A stretch of 64,000 nt of DNA. Origin: Agrobacterium vitis. Lineage in GTDB: Bacteria; Pseudomonadota; Alphaproteobacteria; Rhizobiales; Rhizobiaceae. The stretch lies in the NCBI RefSeq assembly GCF_037039395.1, contig NZ_CP146242.1, forward strand, positions 3,111,001 through 3,175,000, given 5' to 3'. The translations under genes were made by a program, and so were the position numbers. The notes below the pieces were generated by a model, which was given only the letters and a program-made list of their open reading frames with translations, was not told the origin of the DNA and searched no databases. Shown in pieces: positions 8,237-19,297 of this stretch (the stretch's first letter is position 1; each line of letters opens with the position of its first letter).

Positions 8237-8668
8237 ATGATGTTCAAGACCGGTCTTTACGCAGCCCTTATTGCCACGAGCCTTACCGCATCGGTGGCTT
8301 TTGCGGCTGAAACCCAGATCAAGGTCACCGAAACCGGTGAGGGCGGTGGCGCCATGGGGCTGAAGATGGAGCCTGCAACGGTTGCCGCTGGTCCGGCGGT
8401 GTTCCACGTTCACAACGATGCCATGTCGGAAGACCATGAGATGATCGTGGTAAAGCTAGCGACCCCGGATGCCAAGATCCCGCTCGATAAGGCCAAGCAC
8501 CGCGTTGACGAAAAGAAGCTGAAGAGCCTTGGCGAAGTGTCGGATCTGAAGCCCGGCGCGGATGGCAAGCTTAAGGTGACATTGAAGCCGGGCAGCTATC
8601 TGGTGTTCTGCAATATCAAGGGCCATTACGAGGCCGGTATGCAGGGCACCCTGACCGTTACGCCCTGA
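8237..8668 (+). CDS. Cupredoxin-like secreted copper-binding protein
   Basis: The product has 143 residues. A signal peptide (LYAALIATSLTASVAFA) is followed by a beta-rich domain with the type I copper ligands in order: His in VFHVHNDAMSEDHEM, then Cys-His-Met in VFCNIKGHYEAGMQG near the C-terminus. It resembles the plastocyanin/azurin-type single-domain cupredoxins of alphaproteobacteria, which act in copper handling or periplasmic electron transfer. AGGAG lies about nine bases before the ATG. A terminator follows at 8703, so the gene is probably transcribed alone. Confidence 0.85.
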   Translation: MMFKTGLYAALIATSLTASVAFAAETQIKVTETGEGGGAMGLKMEPATVAAGPAVFHVHNDAMSEDHEMIVVKLATPDAKIPLDKAKHRVDEKKLKSLGEVSDLKPGADGKLKVTLKPGSYLVFCNIKGHYEAGMQGTLTVTP

Positions 8669-8702
8669 TCGGCAGCCGGTGATCTGTGTGCCTCTTGTGA
8701 TA

Positions 8703-8726
8703 AGCCCGCAGCGATGCGGGCTTTTT
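8703..8726 (+). terminator. Rho-independent terminator after the cupredoxin gene
   Basis: AGCCCGCA (8703-8710), tetraloop GCGA, TGCGGGCT (8715-8722) and then four further T residues. Confidence 0.88.
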
Positions 8727-8853
8727 CATGCCGATATCGCGGGCTGATGCAGAGACATGCTGTTTCATTTTGGATGACTGTTTTCCCCTGAAGGCGCCAA
8801 CCTTTTAGAAACTCTTAACGACGATAATGCCGCCATTCGATAAGGAGTAAAAC

Positions 8854-9675
8854 ATGGCGGCTAGAAAAGCAGCGGGAGGGGCAAGGCGCGGGGGCGCAAA
8901 CAAACGCCGGGCATCCGGTGGGTCAAGAGCAAAACGGGCAGGGTCGGGCGGCAGCCTTTGGCCTTGGTTTGGGGCGCTTGTCGTAGTGGTGGCCGGCGTT
9001 TCGGCCTATGACCACCGCAAGGAATTGCCTGGACTGATCGACAAGACGTTCGGTACCGGTGGCAAATATATCGCGCAATTGCAGGGCCATGCGCCCCGCG
9101 AAACCAGTAGCCGCAGCGAGACTGGCCCGGTTCCGCCCGCAAGCATTCCAACGCCGACGGCGCGCAGGCTCGATCCGACGCCATTGCCACCGGCCACGAC
9201 GATGATACCGACCGCCTCCATGATGCCTCGATCAAGAGATGACAGCCCCTTGCCGCCTGCCACCACGCTGGTGCCGGGACAGGTCGTTGCCTCCCTTCAG
9301 CCGCGCGGGGTCGATAAGCAGCGGGTGTCCGGCAAATTCTATTATTGCGGCACAAGCGGGCTCGACAATTGCGTTGTCGATGGCGACACCTTCTGGGTCA
9401 ACAAGACCAAGATCCGGGTTGCCGATATCGATGCGCCGGAAACCGAACAGGCAAAATGTAAATCCGAGCGCGACCGGGGCTTTGCCGCAAAGGTACGGTT
9501 GCGTGATCTGCTCAGCGCCGGCAGTTTCGATCTTTCTCCCTTTGGTATGCGGGATGAAGACCAATATGGACGAAAATTGCGCGTGGTGAGCCGCAATGGC
9601 CGTTCACTCGGCGCGATGATGGTCGATGAGGGATTGGTCAGGCCCTGGACCGGTCATCGACAGCCCTGGTGCTGA
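8854..9675 (+). CDS. Membrane-anchored thermonuclease (SNase) family protein
   Basis: The product has 273 residues. It starts with a very basic Arg/Lys/Gly/Ala-rich segment, then one hydrophobic helix (WPWFGALVVVVAGVSA, about residues 36-51), a Pro/Thr-rich spacer with the repeated PLPPATT motif, and the SNase domain from about residue 155. Catalytic motifs are visible: VVDGDTFWV (about 173-181), TKIRVADIDAPET and a later DQYGRKLRVV. The domain ends in GHRQPWC. Such proteins cleave DNA or RNA outside the cytoplasm. AAGGAG seven bases before the ATG supports the start. The tail of the domain is short compared with secreted SNases. Confidence 0.85.
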   Translation: MAARKAAGGARRGGANKRRASGGSRAKRAGSGGSLWPWFGALVVVVAGVSAYDHRKELPGLIDKTFGTGGKYIAQLQGHAPRETSSRSETGPVPPASIPTPTARRLDPTPLPPATTMIPTASMMPRSRDDSPLPPATTLVPGQVVASLQPRGVDKQRVSGKFYYCGTSGLDNCVVDGDTFWVNKTKIRVADIDAPETEQAKCKSERDRGFAAKVRLRDLLSAGSFDLSPFGMRDEDQYGRKLRVVSRNGRSLGAMMVDEGLVRPWTGHRQPWC

Positions 9676-9689
9676 GAGAGTTTGCCATA

Positions 9690-9712
9690 GGAAAAGTGGA
9701 ACCCGGTTTTCC
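9690..9712. repeat. Degenerate copy of the short palindromic repeat family A (core only)
   Basis: GGAAAAGTGGAACCCGGTTTTCC is the core of the same palindrome that occurs four times in tandem at 10912-11145 and is followed here by GAAAAGACAAACG, as in the related copy at 49214. Confidence 0.6.
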
Positions 9713-9741
9713 CGAAAAGACAAACGAAAACAACAGAAGCT

Positions 9742-9790
9742 GGAGTGTGTCTGGTTCGATCTGAACCTGACACACTCCGGATGTTTTTTC
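9742..9790 (+). terminator. Long hairpin with T-run downstream of the thermonuclease gene
   Basis: GGAGTGTGTC (9742-9751) pairs with GACACACTCC (9769-9778); after a T/T mismatch GGTTC pairs with GAACC around GATCT. A run of six T follows shortly after. It is 15 bp of stem and would serve as a strong terminator. Confidence 0.7.
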
Positions 9791-10062
9791 TGTGCCGTTC
9801 TGAGTGGTGCACGCCTATGTTGTGCCGTTTCGTGCCGCACGCCTCCAAAACTTGCCGGTCTTGCCACGTTTGCGCCATCTGCACGACATCAGATCGTAAC
9901 ACCTTGGCTTTATGCTTTCCTCCATAAGCAGAGAATAAAAAACTTTTGGAACTCATGGAGCAAAATCCGGTTTGCGGCGTTCCTAATTGTTTGCTGACTT
10001 CAAAGAAGCCTAAGGCAAAGATTGCGCGGCACGCACAGCACGGACAAAGGGAGAAAAGACCA

Positions 10063-10287
10063 GTGACCTACGATATGACTGACCTGACCATGTCCGAAGT
10101 TCTCAAGGACCCAATGATCCGTCAGCTCTTGCGGGCAGACGGAGTATCTCTCAGCGCGTTTGCCGTCCTGCTGGATGATGCGGCCCGTCAGCGTAATCTG
10201 GCCCTGCGTTGCCGCAAAGCTGGCGTTCCCGCAGCGCATGTGATCGACAGTCTTTCCCACGTGCAGGGGCCTGCCGACTGCCTGTAA
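10063..10287 (+). CDS. Small conserved-looking hypothetical protein
   Basis: The product has 74 residues if read from GTG at 10063, which has GGGAG ten bases upstream; an ATG at 10075 is the alternative. The sequence VLKDPMIRQLLRADGVSLSAFAVLLDDAARQR is a regular pair of amphipathic helices without signal peptide or membrane segment. I have a weak memory of similar short proteins in rhizobia but no function. The region before it (9791-10062) shows no gene. Confidence 0.5.
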   Translation: MTYDMTDLTMSEVLKDPMIRQLLRADGVSLSAFAVLLDDAARQRNLALRCRKAGVPAAHVIDSLSHVQGPADCL

Positions 10288-10426
10288 CATTTGACGTAAC
10301 CTGTGCCAGCAGCGCCGTTTCCAATGGCCGCTCTTATTCTGCCGCGATGACCACGCAAGGCTCGCGGCAGTTTCGTCTTCTACCACGCTTCATGGTCCGA
10401 AGTTGAGGCGAGCGTAAGGGTTGGCG

Positions 10427-10912
10427 ATGAAGATGGCTCGGTTGTTTTTGGCGCTGTCCGTGGCTGCCATTGGTTCTGTAACATTTGTCTATACAGCAGG
10501 GGCCAAGGAAGCGGCCCAGCCGCAGTTTTCTTCGGTCAAGGGGCGATGCCTGCGGGTTTCCATCGGTGATCAGGATCTGACAAAGGCCTGCTCTTCCGAA
10601 ATTGGCCGCAGCTTGCATAGCGATGGCCGCTCTGGCCTTTATTTTTTCATGGGCACCACGCACATCATTACCTTTACCGGCATTCCCTCCAAGGAAAAGC
10701 CGCGCGACAAGAGCCAGATTGAGACGCTCAAGCTGGACGAAGTCATCCTCAATGATGGAAGCACCAAGAGCGGGTTGCAGCGGATCGCTGCCAATGGCGC
10801 CTGCAATACCAGTCAGATCAATAATGACCGGTTTCTGGTGGCCTGCACCGGCACACTGCAAAAAGGCACGAAATTCACAGCCAGTTTCGAAATCGACAAA
10901 TCGATGAAATAG
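10427..10912 (+). CDS. Secreted hypothetical protein
   Basis: The product has 161 residues with a signal peptide (ARLFLALSVAAIGSVTFVYTAGA). The mature part has four Cys (GRCLRV, KACSSE, NGACNTS, VACTG), which could form two disulphides in the periplasm, and several beta-type segments (GLYFFMGTTHIITFTGIP, DRFLVACTGTLQKGTKFTASFEI). I do not recognise a family. The ATG at 10427 has AAGGG about six bases upstream. The stop codon lies directly next to the first unit of the 62-bp tandem repeat. Confidence 0.7.
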   Translation: MKMARLFLALSVAAIGSVTFVYTAGAKEAAQPQFSSVKGRCLRVSIGDQDLTKACSSEIGRSLHSDGRSGLYFFMGTTHIITFTGIPSKEKPRDKSQIETLKLDEVILNDGSTKSGLQRIAANGACNTSQINNDRFLVACTGTLQKGTKFTASFEIDKSMK

Positions 10913-11145
10913 AGCATTTCCAGGAAAAGTGCGAAGCGGTTTTCCGTCCGGAAATGCGAAAAGCAAAGAGTTGGAGCATTTCCAGGAAAAGTGCGAAGCG
11001 GTTTTCTGTCCGGAAATGCGAAAAGCAAAGAGTTGGAGCATTTCCAGGAAAAGTGTGAAGCGGTTTTCCGTTCGGAAATGCGTGAGACAAACACTTGGAG
11101 CATTTTCAGGAAAAGTGTGAAGCGGTGTTCCGTCCGGAAATGCGT
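10912..11145. repeat. Four tandem copies of a 62-bp palindromic repeat (family A)
   Basis: Units start at 10912, 10974, 11036 and 11098, an exact 62-bp period; the last copy is shorter. Each unit carries GCATTTCC near its start and GGAAATGC about 28 bases later, with an inner GGAAAA/TTTTCC pair, so each can fold into a two-step hairpin. Units 1 and 2 differ by one base (CCGTCC/CTGTCC); units 3 and 4 diverge more, and the spacers change from AAAAGCAAAGAGTTG to TGAGACAAACACTTG. Confidence 0.95.
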
Positions 11146-11159
11146 AAATGTCTAGATAA

Positions 11160-11182
11160 CCCGCCTTCGGACAGAAGGCGGG
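11160..11182 (-). terminator. Hairpin downstream of the AGE-family gene
   Basis: CCCGCCTTC (11160-11168) pairs with GAAGGCGGG (11174-11182), loop GGACA. It is GC-rich but no clear T-run follows on either strand, so it may be a weak or Rho-assisted terminator. Confidence 0.55.
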
Positions 11183-11210
11183 CTTACAATAGGTGATTGT
11201 CGCTCTTGGA

Positions 11211-12467
11211 TTACACGTCCAGCGGATAGTCCTGGATAACCTTGGTCAGGCTGCCTTCAGCTGGAAACAGCGGGATGAGGCAGGCTTGAAGGGCGTGATA
11301 GATATCCCCCTTGCCGGGGAACAGGCTGTTTGACGGCACAAGGTCTTCCGTCATCTCTTCGTGCCAGCCGCCAAATTGCTTGTCGATCGTGTGGTTGGCG
11401 ATGAAATTCCAGATCTTGCGGTAGTTTTCCTCGTTCAGGTCGCGGCCCTGGTGCTGGTTGAGGTAATGGGCAGCGCCTGCGGCCTCGCAAAGCGGCCACC
11501 ACAGCTTGAAGGTCTTGGCGGGCACGTTGTCCCAATCCAGCGTGTAATAAAAGCCGCCCTTTTTGCGGTCCCAGCCCAGCAGCATCGATTGATAGAACAG
11601 GCCGCTTGCCGCTTCCGGCATCCAGTCATGCTGCTTGCCTGTCAGCACCCAGAGCTGCAACACCAGGCGGGCCCATTCCAGCCAATGGCCAGGCGTGGTG
11701 CCGGCGGGGCGGAACATTTCATTGGGGTGATAGTAATTGCGGTCCACCACCCATTCCTCATCGAAATGTTCGGCAACGCGGAAGGCTTCTTCGCGGGCGC
11801 GGCGGTTGATGATCAGATCGGCGATCCGGGTGGCCTTGTCGAGATAATGCTGCTCGCCGGTGGCCTCGAATGCCGCCATCAGCGCTTCGGTGAGGTGCAT
11901 GTTGGAATTCTGGCCGCGATAGCCGGGTACCGGCTGCCAATCCTGAGAGAATTCCTCGGCAATGGCGCCGTGGCGCTCCTCCCAGAATTTGGTTTCCAGC
12001 ACCTCGGTAATGTCTTCCAGCATCCGGTCGGCCAGCGGATGGCCAACGGTTTTGGCCGAAGAAGCGGCCAGCAGCACGAAAGCATGGCCATAGCCCTGCT
12101 TGGAGCCATCGGCGACGCCATCGTCGTTCAATTGCCAGACATAGCCGCCGTTCTTTTCGTCACGATGCTTGCGCCACAGATAACGCATGCCGTGGTCTAC
12201 CACATCGGCAGCGCCGGGACGGCCCAGCAGATCGCCGATGGCATAGCAATGCACCATGCGGGCGCTGGCATGGATGCCGCGCACGGGATTGTCTGTCGTC
12301 AACGGTGTGCCATCGCGGGCAAGATCGTAGAAGCCGCCCTTAGGGTTGATCGCTGCCGTCTGGAAGAAATCAAACAGGCCATCGGCCTGATCCAGCAGCC
12401 ATTTGCGATGGTAAGGCCGTCCGCTCCATTGGTCAGCCAGCGGTTTTCCTTGATTGACGTTCGACAT
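11211..12467 (-). CDS. AGE-family sugar epimerase/isomerase (mannose- or sulfoquinovose-isomerase type)
   Basis: The 418-residue product has the (alpha/alpha)6-barrel pattern of N-acylglucosamine 2-epimerase relatives: GGFYDLARDGTP, RMVHCYAIGDLLG, KQGYGHAFVLLAAS, GQNSNMHLTEALMAAFEAT, TPGHWLEWARLVL and KTFKLWWPLCEA. The His residues in GYGHAF, NMHLTEA, PGHWLEW and GGWHEE match the active-site His set of the family. Length and motifs suit ketose-aldose isomerases acting on mannose, lyxose or sulfoquinovose, rather than the nucleotide-regulated human-type epimerase; the substrate is open. The ATG at 12467 has GGAGG seven bases upstream. No sugar operon surrounds it. Confidence 0.82.
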   Translation of the reverse strand: MSNVNQGKPLADQWSGRPYHRKWLLDQADGLFDFFQTAAINPKGGFYDLARDGTPLTTDNPVRGIHASARMVHCYAIGDLLGRPGAADVVDHGMRYLWRKHRDEKNGGYVWQLNDDGVADGSKQGYGHAFVLLAASSAKTVGHPLADRMLEDITEVLETKFWEERHGAIAEEFSQDWQPVPGYRGQNSNMHLTEALMAAFEATGEQHYLDKATRIADLIINRRAREEAFRVAEHFDEEWVVDRNYYHPNEMFRPAGTTPGHWLEWARLVLQLWVLTGKQHDWMPEAASGLFYQSMLLGWDRKKGGFYYTLDWDNVPAKTFKLWWPLCEAAGAAHYLNQHQGRDLNEENYRKIWNFIANHTIDKQFGGWHEEMTEDLVPSNSLFPGKGDIYHALQACLIPLFPAEGSLTKVIQDYPLDV

Positions 12468-12494
12468 ATCATCCTCCACGCGGTACAAAATCGC

Positions 12495-12572
12495 CCGTGT
12501 CTATACTGCATAATGGACGAAATCGAAATCGATTTAAGGAGAAAATTATCCAGCAGCCATAGAGTGTTACCG
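12495..12572. repeat. Copy of palindromic repeat family B (ATCGATTTAAGGA/CTGCATAAT type)
   Basis: The stretch contains CTGCATAAT, AAATCGATTTAAGGAGAAAA and TTATCCAGCAGCC followed by AGAGTGTTACCGC. The same word order occurs at 53687-53735 and, in a different mosaic form, at 59888-60004. It lies between the AGE gene start and the metH operator. Confidence 0.6.
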
Positions 12573-12663
12573 CTCCGTTCACCCTTTATGATAGACTGTG
12601 CCGCAATGCGTTTGGAAGGCACGGTGCCGGCTGAACGGCGCGATCTAATGACGCCGCGTATAT

Positions 12664-12685
12664 TGACATAAACATATCTTTATGT
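12664..12685 (+). promoter_or_regulatory. metH operator: 20-bp palindrome shared with the arsR-metF operon
   Basis: ACATAAACATATCTTTATGT (12666-12685) is a palindrome with a single mismatched pair. It overlaps a -35-like TTGACA at 12664-12669 and ends 39 bases before the metH start. Its reverse complement matches 49386-49405, upstream of the ArsR-methyltransferase gene, in 18 of 20 or more positions. Position over the promoter suggests repression. Confidence 0.75.
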
Positions 12686-12724
12686 GATTGGGTACGTAAC
12701 CCTGGGAACGGAAGGAAGTCGCTC

Positions 12725-16498
<3,774 letters not shown>

Positions 16499-16519
16499 TC
16501 GTCTGAAGGTCGAGGGAAC

Positions 16520-16990
16520 ATGCAGATAAGACCAGCAAATTCCCTTGACGCCCAGGGGATGAGCAATGCTCTGGACGAGATATTTGCCGCGGGCCTACGC
16601 AAGAGTGCAGGTGACCCTGAGTGGGTGCTTGCACATTATATCGACCACAAGAACCGCATTGAGTGCTCGGTTGCGCAAGAAGAGGATGGCCGCATTCTTG
16701 GGTTTCAATCCTTGCGATATGCGACAGCAGATAACCCCTATGGCACCCCAGAGGGTTGGGGTATTATCGGCACTCATGTAAGCCCACTTGCCGCACGGCG
16801 AGGGGTTGGTTCGGCTCTTTTTCGAGCGTCAGTGCGGGCCGCAGAAGCATTTCCGGTTCAGAATATCGAGGCGGCCATTGGGGCCGATAACGCTGTAGCG
16901 CTTGCCTATTACGAGGCGATGGGTTTTCGGACCTATCGCTCTTCAGACGGGTTGGTTTGCAAAGTTTACCGCATCGAGGCGGGGGCTTAG
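16520..16990 (+). CDS. GNAT-family N-acetyltransferase
   Basis: The 156-residue product begins with MQIRPANSLDAQGMSNAL, usual for the first strand and helix of GNAT enzymes. The acetyl-CoA loop is THVSPLAARRGVGSALFRA (about residues 89-107), a clear (Q/R)xxGxG/A motif, followed by NIEAAIGADNAVALAYYEAMGFRTY. It would acetylate a small molecule or protein amine in the cytoplasm; the substrate is unknown. GAGGGA is placed seven bases before the ATG. It starts 22 bases after the metH stop and could be read through from it. Confidence 0.85.
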   Translation: MQIRPANSLDAQGMSNALDEIFAAGLRKSAGDPEWVLAHYIDHKNRIECSVAQEEDGRILGFQSLRYATADNPYGTPEGWGIIGTHVSPLAARRGVGSALFRASVRAAEAFPVQNIEAAIGADNAVALAYYEAMGFRTYRSSDGLVCKVYRIEAGA

Positions 16991-17035
16991 AGTTCATCAG
17001 GGAAAAATAGAAATTCTCTGGATCTTTGTTCTTAA

Positions 17036-17081
17036 GCATTTCCGGACGGAAAACCGCTTCACACTTTTCCTGGAAATGCTC
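17036..17081. repeat. Single copy of palindromic repeat family A
   Basis: GCATTTCC (17036-17043) and GGAAATGC (17072-17079) flank GGACGGAAAACCGCTTCACA-type sequence, which is the reverse complement of the units at 10912-11145. Confidence 0.9.
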
Positions 17082-17090
17082 TAAAAGACA

Positions 17091-18254
17091 TCATTTCATC
17101 ACCGCCTCCGCACGCGGCAAGACCTCTCTGGCATCGCCCTTCTGGGCGGTGAAGCTGAATTTCTTCCGTAGGCGCAGGATTGGTTTTTCGATGAAATGCC
17201 AGGAGCCCATGGCAATCACGGTGGCTATCGGAAGTGAAATGGCGAAATGCAGCCAGGGTGATGTCAGCTTCGGAAACAGGTTCACCAGGGCCTGCTGAAA
17301 GGGATATCCATAGAGATAGATTCCGTAGGAATAATCTCCCCCATGGTAGATCGGGATGGGGGGAATGCGCAGCATTCCGACATAGACGGTGAGATAGACC
17401 AGCATAGGCGCAAAAATCGTGCAGAGCGTGCTGCCGCTGACGTGAGGAAGCGCGAAAGAGGTGGCAATCGGAACGATGCAGGAGATAACCGCCAGCGTCC
17501 AGTGTTTTGGAATGAAACGGCGGAACAGGAAGAACACCGATCCCAGCATGAAATTGACATAGAGCATCAGGCCGCGCAGGCCGATGAAATGATTAAGCAG
17601 GGTGTAGCCGGAGCTTTCAGGTGGAAATAGCCCGCCCATGCTCGACGGGCTGATGTTTTCGACCTTCAGGGCGATGATGATCACGGCGACACAGGCCGTC
17701 GCCACCAGTGCTGCCAGCGGGCGCTTTAGAAAGCCAAAAATGATCAGCGCTGACATGATGGCATAGCAACCGATCTCATAGGGGACGGTCCAGAGAGATC
17801 CATTCACGGTCGATGGAAAGGGATTGTGCTCGAAAACGCCCGGTAGGACATAATGGATAACGCCAAAAATATTGGCGAAATAGGCCCAGAATTCATAGGA
17901 CTGAAAATAGGTCGGGAGGCTGACCGTGGTAAACAATGGACCGAGGATCAGCGCCGCAAACACAATGTCGACCGCAAGGGCTGGCACGATTCTGATGCCG
18001 CGATTGAGCAGAAAGTCCTTCAGGCGAAGGCGGATGGCGCTGCCGGTAATCAGAAAGCCGCTGAGTGCAAAAAACATCGGCAGGATGGCAGCCTGCAGGA
18101 CCGTGATTCCGGGCTGAGAAAATTGGTATTTTTCACCTTCGGCAATCAGGAATGAATGGTCGAGTAAAACCATGACTGCCAGGAAAATTCTGAGAAAATC
18201 AAATCCCGGACCAATGCCTCGATGTTCATCCAATACAGAACCAATCGACTTCAT
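17091..18254 (-). CDS. Integral-membrane acyltransferase (acyltransferase 3 family)
   Basis: The 387-residue product has ten or so transmembrane helices and the acyltransferase_3 hallmarks: FDFLRIFLAVMVLLDHS near residue 19 (the His of the R/K-x10-H motif), PMFFALSGFLITGS, a basic loop FLLNRGIRIVPAL, GSLWTVPYEIGCY and a C-terminal SWHFIEKPILR. Such proteins O-acylate surface sugars, lipopolysaccharide, Nod factor or exopolysaccharide at the inner membrane. No polysaccharide genes lie next to it, so the target is unknown. The start has GAGG about nine bases upstream, and the upstream region is AT-rich. Its 3' end abuts a family A repeat. Confidence 0.87.
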   Translation of the reverse strand: MKSIGSVLDEHRGIGPGFDFLRIFLAVMVLLDHSFLIAEGEKYQFSQPGITVLQAAILPMFFALSGFLITGSAIRLRLKDFLLNRGIRIVPALAVDIVFAALILGPLFTTVSLPTYFQSYEFWAYFANIFGVIHYVLPGVFEHNPFPSTVNGSLWTVPYEIGCYAIMSALIIFGFLKRPLAALVATACVAVIIIALKVENISPSSMGGLFPPESSGYTLLNHFIGLRGLMLYVNFMLGSVFFLFRRFIPKHWTLAVISCIVPIATSFALPHVSGSTLCTIFAPMLVYLTVYVGMLRIPPIPIYHGGDYSYGIYLYGYPFQQALVNLFPKLTSPWLHFAISLPIATVIAMGSWHFIEKPILRLRKKFSFTAQKGDAREVLPRAEAVMK

Positions 18255-18448
18255 CTAAAATACCTCGATTATAAAAGACTAGAATTAGTTATATTGTAAA
18301 ACTGATATGAACTAATTCGTCATTTGCTCAGTTATGTTCCTTATTCAGGACAATACTGTTCAAATTTAGATCGATATATTGAGTTGAAATTTTTGATACT
18401 GCACTCTTGTGGAAGGAGGTAAGCCTCACCCAAGTGGAGGATCAGGAG
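18255..18448. other. AT-rich intergenic region upstream of the acyltransferase
   Basis: This is the divergent promoter region of the acyltransferase gene. At its right end it holds a strong Shine-Dalgarno-like AAGGAGGT (18413-18420) and a short stem CCTCAC/GTGGAGG (about 18424-18440) that would cover the ribosome site of the small frame at 18449. Confidence 0.4.
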
Positions 18449-18535
18449 ATGGGCGACGCTCAGGCCCCGGCATTGCCATCACAATGCAGGTCTGTTGTCG
18501 CAGGTGATTGGGGGTATGGAGGAGGTGGCGCCTAG
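18449..18535 (+). CDS. Possible 28-residue glycine-rich peptide
   Basis: ATG at 18449 opens a 28-codon frame, MGDAQAPALPSQC and then RSVVAGDWGYGGGGA, ending in TAG. GGAGG at 18436-18440 lies at a textbook distance, and a GTG at 18434 with AAGGAGGT upstream is in the same frame. It is convergent with the XRE regulator gene. I recognise no family. The evidence is the ribosome site and the composition only, so it may be a leader peptide or chance. Confidence 0.3.
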   Translation: MGDAQAPALPSQCRSVVAGDWGYGGGGA

Positions 18536-18576
18536 GATTCTACCGGGCTCTGACGCGCGCGGATCTGGCCGTAGCG

Positions 18577-18981
18577 TTAACGCGCAGATGCAATCTGTTC
18601 GATAATGGAAATAATGATTTTGCGCGTATTGGGGTTTTTGATGCTGGCAAAGCATGTGTTGAGTTCAAGCGCGTCTGAACGTGATGTCGCTTTAACCAGA
18701 TCTGTCAGCTCGCTTGAGCTATCCTCGGGCGATGCGTCGGCATTATCGGCGGTGTAGGAAAAATCGGGGTCCATTCCCAAGAGAGTGGCTGCAGCGGCAA
18801 GTCTGCTGGCGCTCATGCCGTTGATGCCTTTTTCATATTTATGCAGCTGTTGGAATGTCACACCCAGTTCTCTTGCAACGTCGGATTGGCTCATCCCCTT
18901 ATTCTTTCGGGCGCTTTTCAAGCGTTCACCCGCCAGGATGTTATAGTCGTGAACGTTGGATGTTTTTTTGAGCAATGTCAT
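18577..18981 (-). CDS. XRE-family DNA-binding regulator
   Basis: The 134-residue product has a helix-turn-helix of the Cro/C1 type: AGERLKSARKNKGMSQSDVARELGVTFQQLHKYEKGINGMSASRLAAAATLLGM (about residues 18-71). The recognition helix is TFQQLHKYEKG. The C-terminal part is acidic and then helical (ARTRK-like NPNTRKIIISIIEQIASAR), usual for the short rhizobial XRE regulators that resemble the PraR/SinR-like type. The ATG at 18981 was chosen; a TTG four codons upstream is also in frame. A 19-bp perfect palindrome about 90 bp upstream is a candidate autoregulatory site. Confidence 0.85.
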   Translation of the reverse strand: MTLLKKTSNVHDYNILAGERLKSARKNKGMSQSDVARELGVTFQQLHKYEKGINGMSASRLAAAATLLGMDPDFSYTADNADASPEDSSSELTDLVKATSRSDALELNTCFASIKNPNTRKIIISIIEQIASAR

Positions 18982-19069
18982 GGGCGATCTCAATAGACTA
19001 CAACGAAAATAATATCATGTTTCATTCGATGTTTTTCAATAAACGAATCTGTGAAAAAACGAGAGTGTA

Positions 19070-19088
19070 TTTATCAGTGACTGATAAA
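19070..19088. promoter_or_regulatory. 19-bp palindrome upstream of the XRE gene
   Basis: TTTATCAGT (19070-19078), one central G, then ACTGATAAA (19080-19088): a perfect inverted repeat with 9-bp arms. It lies 89 bases upstream of the XRE start and downstream of luxR. It may be the XRE operator. Confidence 0.5.
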
Positions 19089-19251
19089 CTCTTTTGATGT
19101 GTGCTATCTATGGTGGTTACTTCTTGAAATCACCATTCGATCGACGGAAATCGTAGCGTGCTTTATCTAAGGGAAGGATCGATTTAAGCAGCGTCTCAGT
19201 CATTTAGAGAGGGTATGGCCATCTAATTATAGGATATTTTAAATGTGACAA

Positions 19252-19279
19252 AAAGAGATAATTCCACGTAGTGGTGGAA
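19252..19279 (-). terminator. Terminator of the LuxR gene
   Basis: TTCCAC (19262-19267) pairs with GTGGAA (19274-19279). On the reverse strand the stem is followed by TTATCTCTTTTTG. Confidence 0.55.
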
Positions 19280-19297
19280 GTGCCACCTTGACAGATT

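Noticed and set aside
10912..11145. Possible CRISPR array
   Set aside because: The units are directly adjacent, the 'spacers' are almost the same in units 1-2 and 3-4, each unit is itself palindromic, and no cas genes are present.
11361..12671. 436-codon plus-strand frame opposite the AGE-family gene
   Set aside because: The AGE gene has clear motifs and a good ribosome site. The opposite frame shows no family features and no ribosome site.
12573..12724. SAM or cobalamin riboswitch in the metH leader
   Set aside because: I could not find the conserved cobalamin (B12) box or the SAM-II core, and a protein operator explains the region.
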